Counted from the stretch's first letter, positions 1 through 8,083 are shown. The stretch is DNA of 38,820 nucleotides from Pseudomonas sp. TNT3 (GCF_010095445.2 NZ_WFGV02000054.1:1-38820); one strand, 5' to 3'. Notes: generated by a model from the letters alone, not told the origin. Translations and numbers: made by a program.

Positions 1-150
1 CAGTTCTTTAGGGTTCTCGGCGACTTCCGGGTCGAGGTTGTTCATCAACATGCGCAGCGGCGCTTCAGTCAGCCAGCTTTTGGCGGTCAGCGTGTTACCG
101 CGGGCGGCACGGATTTCAACGTCACGGAAGCGGGTGGTCTTGGTGGTCAT
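1..150 (-). CDS. hutU: Urocanate hydratase, N-terminal part (cut by window edge)
   Basis: The 50 visible codons carry the typical N-terminus of urocanate hydratase, including RDVEIRAARGN, LTAKSWLTEAPLRM and NNLDPEVAENPKEL. The enzyme hydrates urocanate to imidazolone propionate, the second step of cytoplasmic histidine breakdown, using tightly bound NAD+. The catalytic part lies beyond the window. I chose the ATG at 150-148 rather than the ATG at 156-154, because GAGAAG then sits six bases upstream. The gene follows hutC on the same strand but has its own sigma-54-type promoter in the roughly 395-bp gap. This fits the known nitrogen/carbon control of hut genes in Pseudomonas. Confidence 0.93.
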   Translation of the reverse strand, partial: MTTKTTRFRDVEIRAARGNTLTAKSWLTEAPLRMLMNNLDPEVAENPKEL

Positions 151-224
151 GGTCATCTTCTCAGGCAGTGATTAGAGGGTCGGTAGCTGTGCTACATGCA
201 TGTACATGTGCGCTTATACCAACC

Positions 225-234
225 TGTATGTACA
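225..234 (-). promoter_or_regulatory. HutC-type operator at the hutU start site
   Basis: TGTATGTACA fits the TGTA-N2-TACA core known for HutC of fluorescent pseudomonads, and is framed by CTG...AG. It lies over the +1 predicted from the adjacent sigma-54 element, a position suited to repression. Further CATG-rich palindromes occur at about 194-209 and could be a second, weaker site. Binding is inferred, not shown. Confidence 0.65.
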
Positions 235-240
235 AGTGAA

Positions 241-256
241 TGCAAGTGAAGGGCCA
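241..256 (-). promoter_or_regulatory. Sigma-54 (-24/-12) promoter of hutU
   Basis: On the minus strand the sequence reads TGGCCC-TTCAC-TTGCA. It matches the consensus TGGCAC-N5-TTGCW at all defined bases but one, with correct GG/GC spacing. The predicted +1 is near 230, about 80 nt before the hutU start codon. Sigma-54-dependent hutU transcription activated by CbrB or NtrC is known in Pseudomonas; the element here is read directly. Confidence 0.75.
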
Positions 257-298
257 GAACCTGGATTGATGTTGGTCATCGGATCCTGAAAAAATATG

Positions 299-320
299 AA
301 ATGTGATTTAAATCAAATAG
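299..320. promoter_or_regulatory. CRP/Vfr-like or Anr-like box upstream of hutU
   Basis: The palindrome AAATGTGATTTAAATCAAAT matches about 17 of 22 positions of the E. coli CRP consensus. Its core on the minus strand, TTGATTTAAATCAC, matches 9 of 10 defined bases of the Anr/FNR box. It lies roughly 70-90 bp upstream of the predicted hutU +1 in an AT-rich stretch. Which CRP-superfamily protein would bind cannot be told from sequence. Confidence 0.45.
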
Positions 321-545
321 ATAAAAAACAGGAAAAGATAAGGCTGATAAGACGAAGCTTGAAAATCCTGTTGCAACTTTTATGATTTTTTATGGGAAGG
401 ATGAGTTTTAGGTAACACTTATGTGCGCGATCAGCCGCAAAATGTCACTTTTCTACCACTCGGGCCGGTGGCAGTAACAGTGTCAGGAGAAGAGGTGCAA
501 CAAAGGGCATGCCGAGCGGCAGGCGGGGGCCGCTCGATCAGTGAA

Positions 546-1298
546 TCAGTTACCGAACTTGCCTTCCAGGCGATAACGCGAGCCGGGATAAACCAGACGG
601 GCACAACCCACCTGACCCTTCGCCGCCCACGTCCGACGGCGAATCAACAGGCACGGCTCATAGCGTTTGATCTGCAGCAGTTTGCACTCCGCGGCTTTGG
701 CGTGGATCGATTCGACCACATGCTCGCCTTCGGTCAGTGGCGCCAACTGGATCAGGTAGGCGTAGGGCGTGACCTGGGTGAAGTCCTGCTGCAGATAGGC
801 TGGTGCCACCTCGGCATTGACGAAGCGTTCTTCGATCTGCACAGGCACACCGTTCTCGTGGTGCACCACCACCGAGTGGAACAGCCGCTTGACCCCCTCG
901 AGCGGAAAGGGCATCGAAGCACGTGCACGCTCGGGCATTTCCTCGAGCACGATCACTTCGCAGCGATGCTCATGACCGCGAGCTTCAATCTCTTCCGCGA
1001 TATTGTGAATCTCGAAAAGCGCCGCATGCCCCTTGGGCTCCGCCACAAAAGTGCCGACGCCTTGCATCCGCACCAGCGAGCCCTCGATGGTCAACTCACG
1101 CAGGGCCCGGTTGATGGTCATGCGACTAACGCCCAGCAGGTTCAGCAGTTCGCTTTCAGACGGGAGCTTGGAATTGGGCAACCAGGCACCAGAGCGAATC
1201 TTCTGCATGATGATTTGCTTGACCCGCGCATACAGAGGCGAGGGGCTCTCGAGAGAGAAGGACTCGAGGGATGCAGTTTCCTCAATAGATTTGGCCAC
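546..1298 (-). CDS. hutC: Histidine utilisation repressor, GntR/HutC family
   Basis: This is a DNA-binding repressor of the hut genes that is released by urocanate. The N-terminal third is a GntR winged helix-turn-helix (PLYARVKQIIMQKI, LPSESELLNLLGVSRMTINR, VRMQGVGTFVAEP). The C-terminal part is a UTRA effector domain (HEHRCEVI..., HHENGVPVQIEERFVN, ending in RLVYPGSRYRLEGKF). I placed the start at GTG 1298-1296, with AGGA six bases upstream, giving 250 aa, the usual length; an in-frame ATG at 1334 would add 12 residues. hutU lies downstream on the same strand. The hutF gene often found divergent from hutC is absent, replaced by an exporter gene. No convincing terminator was found, although an 8-bp hairpin without a T tract lies at 513-536. 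Confidence 0.93.
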   Translation of the reverse strand: MAKSIEETASLESFSLESPSPLYARVKQIIMQKIRSGAWLPNSKLPSESELLNLLGVSRMTINRALRELTIEGSLVRMQGVGTFVAEPKGHAALFEIHNIAEEIEARGHEHRCEVIVLEEMPERARASMPFPLEGVKRLFHSVVVHHENGVPVQIEERFVNAEVAPAYLQQDFTQVTPYAYLIQLAPLTEGEHVVESIHAKAAECKLLQIKRYEPCLLIRRRTWAAKGQVGCARLVYPGSRYRLEGKFGN

Positions 1299-1409
1299 GT
1301 TGATTCCTGATGTGAAAAAGAATTGCTCCGACAAGCATGCGGGCTAGTTTACTCAGCTATGGGTGATACGCCTATGCGCAGACCTGGCGTCGACCTGAGG
1401 AGGGCAATG

Positions 1410-2603
1410 TCACCCCGTTGCCTTCTTCGAATGGGAAGCCCCCAAAAAGTAAAACACACCACCCGCCACGATAAAGAGGGCGAGCATGTAGAAGATGCAG
1501 TGGGGCGGGTAGCTGGCCAGAACGATGCCGCACAGCACCGGGCCGAGGGCTGCGCCAAGGTTGGAGAGGTTTTGTGCGCCGTAGTACATGCCGCGCAGAT
1601 GATCGGGTGCGATTCGGTCTATGAACATGTATTCGGCGGGGAACACGATGATCTCGCCGACGGTGAAAATCGCCATGGACAGGACCCAGAGCAAAAGCGT
1701 GGTCGACAGGGCAAAGCCCGCCACGCCGGCCATGAACAGGCTAAGCCCTGCCGCCAGCCACAGATTCAGGTGTCGTTGGGAGATCCGTCTGCCAATGGCG
1801 TACTGCAGGGCAATCACCATCAGCGCATTGGTCGCCACCACGGCACTGATGATCTGGTAAGTGGTTTCAGGCGTCGTGGTGACCACCAGGTACTGCGAGA
1901 GATACGCCGTGAACTGGCCAAACACCACGGCGGTGAGCAGCCCGCCAAGGGTGAAACACACCAGCCGATAATCCTTGAGCAGCAGCTTTCCCACGGCCAG
2001 GAAGGGGGCGGGATTTTGTGCTGCATCGATTGCAGTCACGCCTTTATTGCCCCGAAAGAAATAGACCCCACAGAACCCCGCACCCAGCCCCGCAGACAGC
2101 AGGAACGGCAAACCGATATTCAGTTTCGCCAACCCGGCGCCAAGAAACGGGCCGACGGCATAGCCGACGTTGGTCAATGTGTATTTGATCGAGAACACTT
2201 CGCTGCGATCATTCACCGCCAGCAGGCTGCCAAAGCCGGATTTGACCGCGATTTCAATGACCGCGTAAGCCAGGTTGATCAACACCAGGCAGCCGTAGAA
2301 CAACCAAAGATCCCGAGCCAAAAACGTCCCGAGAAAACCCAGTGTGAATGCAACGCTGAAGCCCAGGATGAGCCGGTAACTGGACATCTTGTCGACCAGA
2401 AAACCACCGTACAGACTCAGCAACGATCCAATGATCAACGTGCTGCCAATGACCAGGCCGATATCGGCGACGCTCAAGCCAAAACTGCTGGAAAGGTAGA
2501 TGACCAGATAGGGCAGGGTGATCGCTCGCGCCAGGGTCAATACAAAAGACGCCGACAGCAGCAATTTGATCGCTGCCGGGTAGTTTTTTAGCGTGGTGAG
2601 CAT
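1410..2603 (-). CDS. MFS exporter, YdeE-like (DHA1-type)
   Basis: A 397-aa protein with about twelve hydrophobic segments, covering the full length of the major facilitator fold. Stretches such as the LARAITLPYLVIYLS start, INLAYAVIEIAVKSGF, FSIKYTLTNVGYAVGPFLG, VGEIIVFPAEYMFIDRIAP and GAALGPVLCGIVL follow E. coli YdeE, a drug/dipeptide exporter, closely by memory. It probably exports a small toxic or metabolic compound by proton antiport across the inner membrane; the substrate is unknown. GAGG lies five bases before the ATG. The gene is divergent from the LysR gene at 2758, the usual arrangement of a regulator and its target exporter, with a 154-bp shared promoter region. Confidence 0.85.
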   Translation of the reverse strand: MLTTLKNYPAAIKLLLSASFVLTLARAITLPYLVIYLSSSFGLSVADIGLVIGSTLIIGSLLSLYGGFLVDKMSSYRLILGFSVAFTLGFLGTFLARDLWLFYGCLVLINLAYAVIEIAVKSGFGSLLAVNDRSEVFSIKYTLTNVGYAVGPFLGAGLAKLNIGLPFLLSAGLGAGFCGVYFFRGNKGVTAIDAAQNPAPFLAVGKLLLKDYRLVCFTLGGLLTAVVFGQFTAYLSQYLVVTTTPETTYQIISAVVATNALMVIALQYAIGRRISQRHLNLWLAAGLSLFMAGVAGFALSTTLLLWVLSMAIFTVGEIIVFPAEYMFIDRIAPDHLRGMYYGAQNLSNLGAALGPVLCGIVLASYPPHCIFYMLALFIVAGGVFYFLGASHSKKATG

Positions 2604-2757
2604 CCTTGCCTCGTTATTGAGCAGTTGGTTTCAGGGCAGTTGCGGGCAGCGTAGCGTTGATAGATCCGCAGGAATCAAGCTTACTGGGGAATGCTGTTCT
2701 GATTAGTGACGTTTTTTATCAAATGATCGGAACTGAATTCATGAGTATGGAACGTTT

Positions 2758-3717
2758 ATGTTTTCCTCTGAGCGATTAAAGGGCATTGATGTATTCGTCT
2801 GCGTAGCCGATTTCGGCAGCTTCAAGGCGGCTGCCGAGCGGATGAACCTGACCGCGTCGGCCGTCAGCAAAGGCATCGCTCGATTGGAGAGCAGACTTGG
2901 CAGTCGGTTGTTTCACCGCACAACAAGAAGCTTGTCACTGACGGATGCGGGCGTTGCCTTCTATCGAACCTGCACGGGTGTGCTGGCCGATCTGGAAGAA
3001 GCCGAGCTGTCGCTGCACGCCGAAAACACCGAGCTTCGTGGCAGGGTTCGCATCGGCCTGCCAGGGGCTTTTGGCCGTTTGCAGGCACTTCCCGTCATTT
3101 TGCAGTTTGCCCAAGAACACGGACTGCTGCTCCCGCACATTTCGTTTTCAGACCGTCTCATCGACCCCGCCGAAGAAGGCCTCGATATCGTCGTACGCAT
3201 CGGTGGCTCGCCCCTGTGGCCTGCCACGTTGGGGCATCGCTTCCTGGGCAACGAATGGCATGTGTTCTGTGCGTCGCCTGAGTACCTGAGCAAATACGGC
3301 ACGCCCATGACGGATCGCGATCTGGACCATCACCAGTGCATCGCCTACGGCTGGGCAGATGGCAGCGTCCACCCCTGGAGTTTTTCCGGGAGCAACCCAG
3401 GCGAGATTGAACGCCGGGTCGTACCTGCAAGCCTCGTCGTGGGCGATGGAGAAGGTCTGGTGATCGCGGTGTCGGCGGGGTGCGGTATCGCGCAGTTGCC
3501 TACGTGGTTGATCAAGCGCCAGCTTGAAGAGGGCACGCTGGTTGAAGTCCTCCCGGATCGGGCAACGGATGGACAGGCGATCAATCTGGTGTGGCCAAAG
3601 GGCCGTGAGCGGATTGCGAAAGTCGGTGCTTTGCTGCAGGCGCTAGCCGCAGGTTTAGAGCAGATTCAAACGGGGCAACACCAGGTTTGTCGCCCCGACA
3701 TGATTGTGAAACTTTGA
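2758..3717 (+). CDS. LysR-family transcriptional regulator
   Basis: A 319-aa regulator of normal LysR length. The N-terminal winged helix is clear (FVCVADFGSFKAAAERMNLT, ASAVSKGIARLESRLG, RLFHRTTRSLSLTDAG). The effector domain begins at GRVRIGLPGAFGRLQALP. This belongs to the LysR subgroup whose DNA-binding helix reads TASAVSKGIARLE. It most likely controls the divergent YdeE-like exporter and itself. A GGAA sits five bases before the chosen ATG. A 7-bp hairpin (3725-3743) lies just after the stop but lacks a T run, so I do not call it a terminator with confidence. The inducer is unknown. Confidence 0.92.
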   Translation: MFSSERLKGIDVFVCVADFGSFKAAAERMNLTASAVSKGIARLESRLGSRLFHRTTRSLSLTDAGVAFYRTCTGVLADLEEAELSLHAENTELRGRVRIGLPGAFGRLQALPVILQFAQEHGLLLPHISFSDRLIDPAEEGLDIVVRIGGSPLWPATLGHRFLGNEWHVFCASPEYLSKYGTPMTDRDLDHHQCIAYGWADGSVHPWSFSGSNPGEIERRVVPASLVVGDGEGLVIAVSAGCGIAQLPTWLIKRQLEEGTLVEVLPDRATDGQAINLVWPKGRERIAKVGALLQALAAGLEQIQTGQHQVCRPDMIVKL

Positions 3718-3807
3718 GACGCTCGCCAATGGCAGTCATTGGCCAGTCGCCAACCCCTGCTATCGCTACTGATTGATCTGTCAGAGCGCCGGTAAAGCCT
3801 GGGCAAC

Positions 3808-4119
3808 TTAAACGCTGCCCTCAAGTTCAATAACCAGAATCCGCGCTTCTCCACGAGGGTGCGCAACATGTTCACATCCAACCCCTGCGAAAAACACGTC
3901 GCCAACCTCCAATGTCACGACCCGTTCAATACCTGATTCGCGATAGTGCATATCTACCGTGCCGTCGAGGACTGCGAAAACCTCCTCACCATCATTGACG
4001 TGCCACTTGTAGGGCTGGTCGGTCCAGTGGAGGCGGACGGTGGTTCCATCCATGTTCGCTATGTCGTGAGCCCCCCAGGCGCGAGTGGCGGTGAAATCCT
4101 TGCTGCGAATAACCTTCAT
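3808..4119 (-). CDS. Small single-domain cupin protein
   Basis: A 103-aa protein starting MKVIRSKDFTATRAWG. It has one cupin barrel: WHVNDGEEVFAVLDGTVDM forms motif 1 and GDVFFAGVGCEHVAHP motif 2. The histidine and glutamate positions suit a metal site. The open frame extends upstream to 4353, but the extra 78 codons are unlike any cupin N-terminus, so I chose the ATG at 4119. The role is unknown; such proteins are often small enzymes or sensors. It lies convergent to the LysR gene and is separated from the receiver gene by 199 bp that holds no gene, only GC-rich sequence with GGCCGG/GGCC motifs resembling common Pseudomonas intergenic repeats. Confidence 0.82.
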   Translation of the reverse strand: MKVIRSKDFTATRAWGAHDIANMDGTTVRLHWTDQPYKWHVNDGEEVFAVLDGTVDMHYRESGIERVVTLEVGDVFFAGVGCEHVAHPRGEARILVIELEGSV

Positions 4120-4318
4120 GGGTGGTGTTTCTCGACAGAGAGTGAATCGGTAGCAATCTATCAGAATCGTTAGTCGTCCACTGCTGACCGAAAAGAGGCC
4201 TGGACTGAATGTCGGCTTCTGGCCGGATTGCAGGCTTGTTGACCGGCTGATATCGGCCAAAAACAGCCGCTTGAAAGGGATCGCTCTCGGCTCATCGTCT
4301 GCATCGAAGTATTGTTGA

Positions 4319-4681
4319 CTATTTCGAAGATAGTAGCTTTCTAACTTCGGCAATCATCAAGTCAATGTCGAATGGCTTTGGCAACACCGCATCAAACAGG
4401 TCCGATCTCTGCATACCGATGTGCGCTTGAGCACCGCTCATCAAGATAATCGGCAAATGATGGTTGGAAGGAAGGGCTCGGACAGCTGTGGCGAATTCCA
4501 GGCCGTCCATGACCGGCATCATAAAGTCGGTAATGACCAAGGCAGGCCGTTCTCTATCCAGCACCTCAAGTCCTTTTCGACCATTACTCGCCGTTACCAC
4601 CATGAACCCTTCATCCTCCAGCGCGAAGCTGAGAATGTCAGCGATCAAATACTCGTCGTCGACGACCAGGATGGTTGTCAT
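4319..4681 (-). CDS. Stand-alone receiver (CheY-like) response regulator
   Basis: This 120-aa protein is a lone receiver domain without an output domain. The acidic pocket (VVDDE, D8-D9), phospho-acceptor D52 (ITDFMMP), conserved S82 (LMSGA) and K102 (PKPF) are all present, so it should be phosphorylatable. It begins 23 nt after the stop of the KaiC-like gene on the same strand with only a weak ribosome-binding site, which suggests co-transcription and perhaps coupling. No histidine kinase gene is in the window, so its phosphate donor is encoded elsewhere. It probably acts through protein contact, plausibly with the KaiC-like ATPase, by analogy with other KaiC-receiver pairs. Confidence 0.9.
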   Translation of the reverse strand: MTTILVVDDEYLIADILSFALEDEGFMVVTASNGRKGLEVLDRERPALVITDFMMPVMDGLEFATAVRALPSNHHLPIILMSGAQAHIGMQRSDLFDAVLPKPFDIDLMIAEVRKLLSSK

Positions 4682-4704
4682 GTTAATTCAATCCGCACAA
4701 AGGC

Positions 4705-6144
4705 TTAAGATGTTGAACCGGGCGATGACTCAGCAGGGACTGATGGTTCATATCGTGAAGCCTTTTTCAGGAAAACGTCTTGATCACGAATGACGACCTC
4801 GAAGCGCGAAGCGTCGTAAGAGCTGTCTCGTACCTTAAGAATGGAAAGCGTCCTGCTTAGTTCAGACTGATTCTCAGAGAACCGCATGAGCATAAGGTTG
4901 TCGACGATACTGGACAGATCAGAGTTCGGTGCGCTGACTTCGGAGCCAAAAAGATCGCGCATTTCCCAAGAGGCAAATACCGTAACGCCCCTGGATCGCA
5001 GTTCGTTCATCAAAGCGCTGAAGAAGTCATTAATCCGCGCCGGATTTGTCGAGACTCGTGTCATACCACTAAGGCTATCGATGAACAGGCGCTTGATGCC
5101 CTTTTCTTCAACAAGACTCAGCAGTCGTGCACCCAACCCATCCAGCAATCCCTCAGTAGTAGGCTGCCAGGCAATGCTCAGCGCTCCACTGTCTTCCATA
5201 CCCTTGATATCGATACCCAGTGACAGGCCTTTGAGTCGCAACCGTTGTGGGCTTTCGTAGAAACCAAAATGTAGACCCGGCGCCTCCGCAGTCGACTCAG
5301 CCAGAAATTTGAGGCCCAGTGTTGTTTTACCAATCCCGGACGGGCCTATTACCAGAGTCACACTGGAACTGTGCAAGCCTCCGCCCAAGATGTCGTCCAG
5401 TGATTTAATTCCACTGGCGATACGGGTCATGTCGGCGCTGTCGGGGGACGACGGGTGGCTGTAGAGACTTTCAAGTCGTGGGTAAACCACCAAGCCATTT
5501 TCGGTTATTTCACACTCGTGAAGACCCGTCATTGCGGGGCTGCCGCGAGTTTTACGAAGCTGAATTCTACGCACTGAACGAGTGCCATATAGCTCCTCAC
5601 CCATCTCAATCACGCCGTCAACCATGGTGTGCTCAGGACTGCCATCGTCGAGGCGGGAGCTGGTAAGAAACAGCACCGTGCAACCTGCGAAAGCAGCATG
5701 ACCTTGCAGCTCTGAAATGAATTTCTTGGTATCGATGGGCGAATCAGCTTTTGACCGCGCATTAAGCAAACCATCTACGACCATGACCGTGGCTTTCTGG
5801 CGGCTTATTTCGCGTCGGAGCAGCTTCACCACCTCATCCAGGCCTTCGTTTTCCAAGGTGTCAAAAGCACTGACAAACTGAATTTCGACGCCGACCTTAG
5901 ATGAGTCGAAAAAGCTAAGGGTAGAAAGAAACTGAAAAAGACGGTCATGCGATTCAGCCAACAGGGTGGCGACCAGAACCCGCCCCCCGTTATTCGCATG
6001 ATGAAACCCAAGCTGGTTCGCGAGGATGGTTTTTCCAGACCCCGGACGCCCCTGGATTATGTATGAAGCCCCCTCGACCAGCCCGCCCTTGAGCAGAGCA
6101 TCGAGCCCTTCTATTCCGCTTTGAAGGCGTTTTAGCTTTTCCAC
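4705..6144 (-). CDS. Two-domain KaiC-like RecA-fold ATPase
   Basis: A 479-aa protein with tandem KaiC domains. Domain 1 has Walker A GRPGSGKT (32-39) and Walker B VMVVDG (120-125). Domain 2 has GPSGIGKT (267-274) and RLFIDS (352-357). Cyanobacterial KaiC carries a paired catalytic Glu-Glu after strand 2; here only one Glu is visible at each place (LLAES, E64; FYESP, E297). The region matching the KaiC autophosphorylation pair reads SDLSSIVDN, giving S411-S412 instead of Ser-Thr. The start is GTG at 6144-6142 with CAGGG seven bases upstream; AT-rich TATAAA-like sequence precedes it. It forms a unit with the receiver gene. No kaiB or kinase is adjacent. It is likely a signalling ATPase rather than a clock; the output is unknown. 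Confidence 0.88.
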   Translation of the reverse strand: MEKLKRLQSGIEGLDALLKGGLVEGASYIIQGRPGSGKTILANQLGFHHANNGGRVLVATLLAESHDRLFQFLSTLSFFDSSKVGVEIQFVSAFDTLENEGLDEVVKLLRREISRQKATVMVVDGLLNARSKADSPIDTKKFISELQGHAAFAGCTVLFLTSSRLDDGSPEHTMVDGVIEMGEELYGTRSVRRIQLRKTRGSPAMTGLHECEITENGLVVYPRLESLYSHPSSPDSADMTRIASGIKSLDDILGGGLHSSSVTLVIGPSGIGKTTLGLKFLAESTAEAPGLHFGFYESPQRLRLKGLSLGIDIKGMEDSGALSIAWQPTTEGLLDGLGARLLSLVEEKGIKRLFIDSLSGMTRVSTNPARINDFFSALMNELRSRGVTVFASWEMRDLFGSEVSAPNSDLSSIVDNLMLMRFSENQSELSRTLSILKVRDSSYDASRFEVVIRDQDVFLKKASRYEPSVPAESSPGSTS

Positions 6145-6303
6145 AATGCGACCCTGATCCGAAAAACAATCTATTTATACTAAGTTAATGGAATGCTAAC
6201 GCCAATTCTGCTGCGGAGCCATTCAGGTTGAGTGAAAAGCTGGAGCGACATCGCACTCTTGGTGTCGTAAGAGATGCTCACGAGCGCCTGCTTTTGGCCG
6301 TTA

Positions 6304-6325
6304 TCTGCCAGTCGCGAGAGGCAGA
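6304..6325. repeat. Inverted repeat in the gap 6145-6410
   Basis: TCTGCC...GGCAGA encloses a 10-base loop in the 266-bp gap between the methyltransferase and the KaiC-like gene. The surrounding sequence (CTTTTGGCCGTTATCTGCC) resembles non-coding sequence that I remember recurring between Pseudomonas genes. No gene was recognised in this gap. Confidence 0.35.
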
Positions 6326-6410
6326 AAACGACCCAGGCCGTACGTTCGACGATTGGCAGCTACCTGGGCACCAGAAAATATTCACCAAATGCACACTTCA
6401 ATTTCTTTTT

Positions 6411-7127
6411 TCAACCCGTCTTACACACCAACCAAGCCCCCCAAAACAAGCTGCTGAAAAACCGGGTAGCGTCCCCGAATCCACACTCATGCAGCAGCTT
6501 CTGAACGGCCGCCTCGGAATGCGGAGGGTCAGCGCCTTGCAGGATTTTCCCCAGCTTGGCCTTTACTTCATCCGCGCTCGCACCGTGCTGGCGCCACCGC
6601 TGACCCCAGGCAGCCAACAGTAGCGGCTGGCTGGCATAAGCGTATTGATTCCCCGCGACAATCAGCGGCGCACCCGGTTTGAGATGAGCCCGAATGGAAC
6701 GCAGGATCTGTCGTTTGGCGTCATCACCCTCCAGATGATGAAGGACACCGATCAGTGTGGCGGCGTCATATGACGCGTCTGCGGGCAGGTCTTCAACTTG
6801 CCCAAGATGCAGGTCGGTTTTATCCAGCAGGTTGTTGGCCGCCAGCTGCTGCTTCGCTGCCTCCAGCATGGGCTCCGAGGGATCAACGGCAGTGAAGCGC
6901 CAACCGGGTTCGAGCTTGGCCATTGCAATGATTTCCTGCGCCGTACCGCCAGCGCCGACGACCAGTATCTTGGCCCCAGTTGTCGTGCCCAGGCTTGCTG
7001 CCAGCATGCACGCCGCCAAGTCCTGGCAGGCGTCGTAACCGGCGAGTGCAATACGGCTTTGTCGTCCGTACTCGTTGGCGCGAGAGGTATCAAATTTTTC
7101 AGCGGAGTTGAGCGTGGTTGATTTCAA
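6411..7127 (-). CDS. Class I SAM-dependent methyltransferase
   Basis: This protein of about 238 aa has a Rossmann methyltransferase core: motif I ILVVGAGGTAQEI, acidic end of strand 2 FTAVDPSEPML, then VEDLPADASYDAATLIGVLHHL and the post-motif region LKPGAPLIVAG. It should transfer a methyl group from S-adenosylmethionine to a small-molecule or RNA substrate that cannot be identified. I chose the TTG at 7127-7125, because GGAGAA sits five bases before it; an upstream TTG at 7148 lacks such a site. The gene follows the carbon-nitrogen hydrolase on the same strand but is separated by a strong hairpin, so it is probably transcribed separately. Confidence 0.82.
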   Translation of the reverse strand: MKSTTLNSAEKFDTSRANEYGRQSRIALAGYDACQDLAACMLAASLGTTTGAKILVVGAGGTAQEIIAMAKLEPGWRFTAVDPSEPMLEAAKQQLAANNLLDKTDLHLGQVEDLPADASYDAATLIGVLHHLEGDDAKRQILRSIRAHLKPGAPLIVAGNQYAYASQPLLLAAWGQRWRQHGASADEVKAKLGKILQGADPPHSEAAVQKLLHECGFGDATRFFSSLFWGAWLVCKTG

Positions 7128-7195
7128 GGCGGTTCTCCATGTCCTCAAATCAAGCTACGCCACCCAGCGAGATAACAAAAATTCAATAATTTCAT

Positions 7196-7224
7196 GCCCT
7201 GCATTCCTGTGCGGAATGCAGGGC
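7196..7224 (-). terminator. Intrinsic terminator after the carbon-nitrogen hydrolase
   Basis: A perfect 12-bp stem, GCCCTGCATTCC paired with GGAATGCAGGGC, has a 5-nt loop and starts 20 nt after the stop at 7244. On the minus strand it is followed by an AT-rich stretch with a T5 run a little downstream. Confidence 0.7.
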
Positions 7225-7243
7225 GTTGAGTCATTCCTGGCGT

Positions 7244-7975
7244 TCAAGCCAAGTTGAAAACGCCGGTTTCTCCAGTCTGCAGGTCGTATGCAACCAATGC
7301 TTCCTGGGTGGCATCAACGCGGCAAACGAGCTCACCGTCACTGTTCCAGACAGCAGACTGACCGGCTGCAATATAGTCGTCGGCAGCGCCAATACAGTTG
7401 GCCATCAGCACCGTCATGGAATGTTTTTTAGCAATTATCGGATAGTGGCTATAGGCCGACTTAACGCCTCTCTCAGACTTGGCCACACTGGCCAGATAGA
7501 CCTGAGCGCCTGACCCGGCGGCATGTTCGGCATGGCTCAATTGCAATGACTCATAGCAGATGGCGGGTGCCAGGACTGTGTTGGCATGCTCAAACACACA
7601 CCCTTTAGTGCCCGGGGTGAAGAACGGAAGTTCGTCGGCGTGCAGCTGCTGTTTTGAATAGGCCGTGCGTTCCAGCCCTGGCTGGAAGGCAATCATGCTG
7701 ATCTCGGTGCCTTGGAGCCCCTTTGTCGGTGCGCCCACTGCGATGAGCATGCCGTATCGATCGCTCAACACCTGGAACTCATCAAAACGGCCATCGCTCG
7801 GGTGGACTGCCAGAGCCTCCGCCAGCCTTGGCTCGTAACCGGTGACAGAGAGCTCGGGAAAGAGCAGCAGATTGGCACCTTGGCGCGCAGCCAGGTGAAT
7901 GACATCAAGGTGCCTGGCGATATTTTTTTCGATGTCGCCGGGTGTTGAACGTATTTGCGCAGCAATCAGCTTCAT
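7244..7975 (-). CDS. Carbon-nitrogen hydrolase (nitrilase superfamily)
   Basis: This 243-aa single-domain protein carries the Glu-Lys-Cys triad of the nitrilase superfamily: E41 (LLLFPELSVTGYEP), K108 (YSKQQLHADE) and C140 (APAICYES). The enzymes hydrolyse non-peptide C-N bonds, usually amides, omega-amides or carbamoyl compounds. The short length and LFPELSVTGYEP motif point to an amidase/carbamoylase type rather than a true nitrile hydrolase. The ATG at 7975 begins MKLIAAQIRSTPGDIEKN, a family-typical start. A strong terminator follows. Neighbours give no clear pathway, and the substrate is unknown. Confidence 0.87.
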   Translation of the reverse strand: MKLIAAQIRSTPGDIEKNIARHLDVIHLAARQGANLLLFPELSVTGYEPRLAEALAVHPSDGRFDEFQVLSDRYGMLIAVGAPTKGLQGTEISMIAFQPGLERTAYSKQQLHADELPFFTPGTKGCVFEHANTVLAPAICYESLQLSHAEHAAGSGAQVYLASVAKSERGVKSAYSHYPIIAKKHSMTVLMANCIGAADDYIAAGQSAVWNSDGELVCRVDATQEALVAYDLQTGETGVFNLA

Positions 7976-8045
7976 ATCCAGTCTCGCGTCCTTGTGTTGG
8001 GGTTAAGGTTTTCTGACTCGCTCATCCTGGGGCTTTCGATAGGCC

Positions 8046-8070
8046 GTGCTGGATGACGTCACTCCAGCAC
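8046..8070 (-). terminator. Hairpin after the ABC exporter gene
   Basis: GTGCTGGA and TCCAGCAC form a perfect 8-bp stem around a 9-nt loop. It can extend through flanking GGCC/GGCC with one bulge. It begins 13 nt after the stop at 8084 but no T tract follows, so termination is only likely. Confidence 0.45.
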
Positions 8071-8083
8071 CGGCCATTCATGG

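Noticed and set aside
423..1310. Long plus-strand open frame opposite hutC
   Set aside because: It mirrors the codons of hutC, has no family resemblance and no ribosome-binding site; it is a high-GC shadow.
1323..2591. Long plus-strand open frame opposite the MFS exporter
   Set aside because: Gln/Arg/His-rich translation typical of antisense to membrane-protein codons; the minus-strand frame is clearly the transporter.
4120..4353. N-terminal extension of the small cupin
   Set aside because: The 78 upstream codons overlap the receiver gene end and do not resemble any cupin; the ATG at 4119 begins the conserved part.
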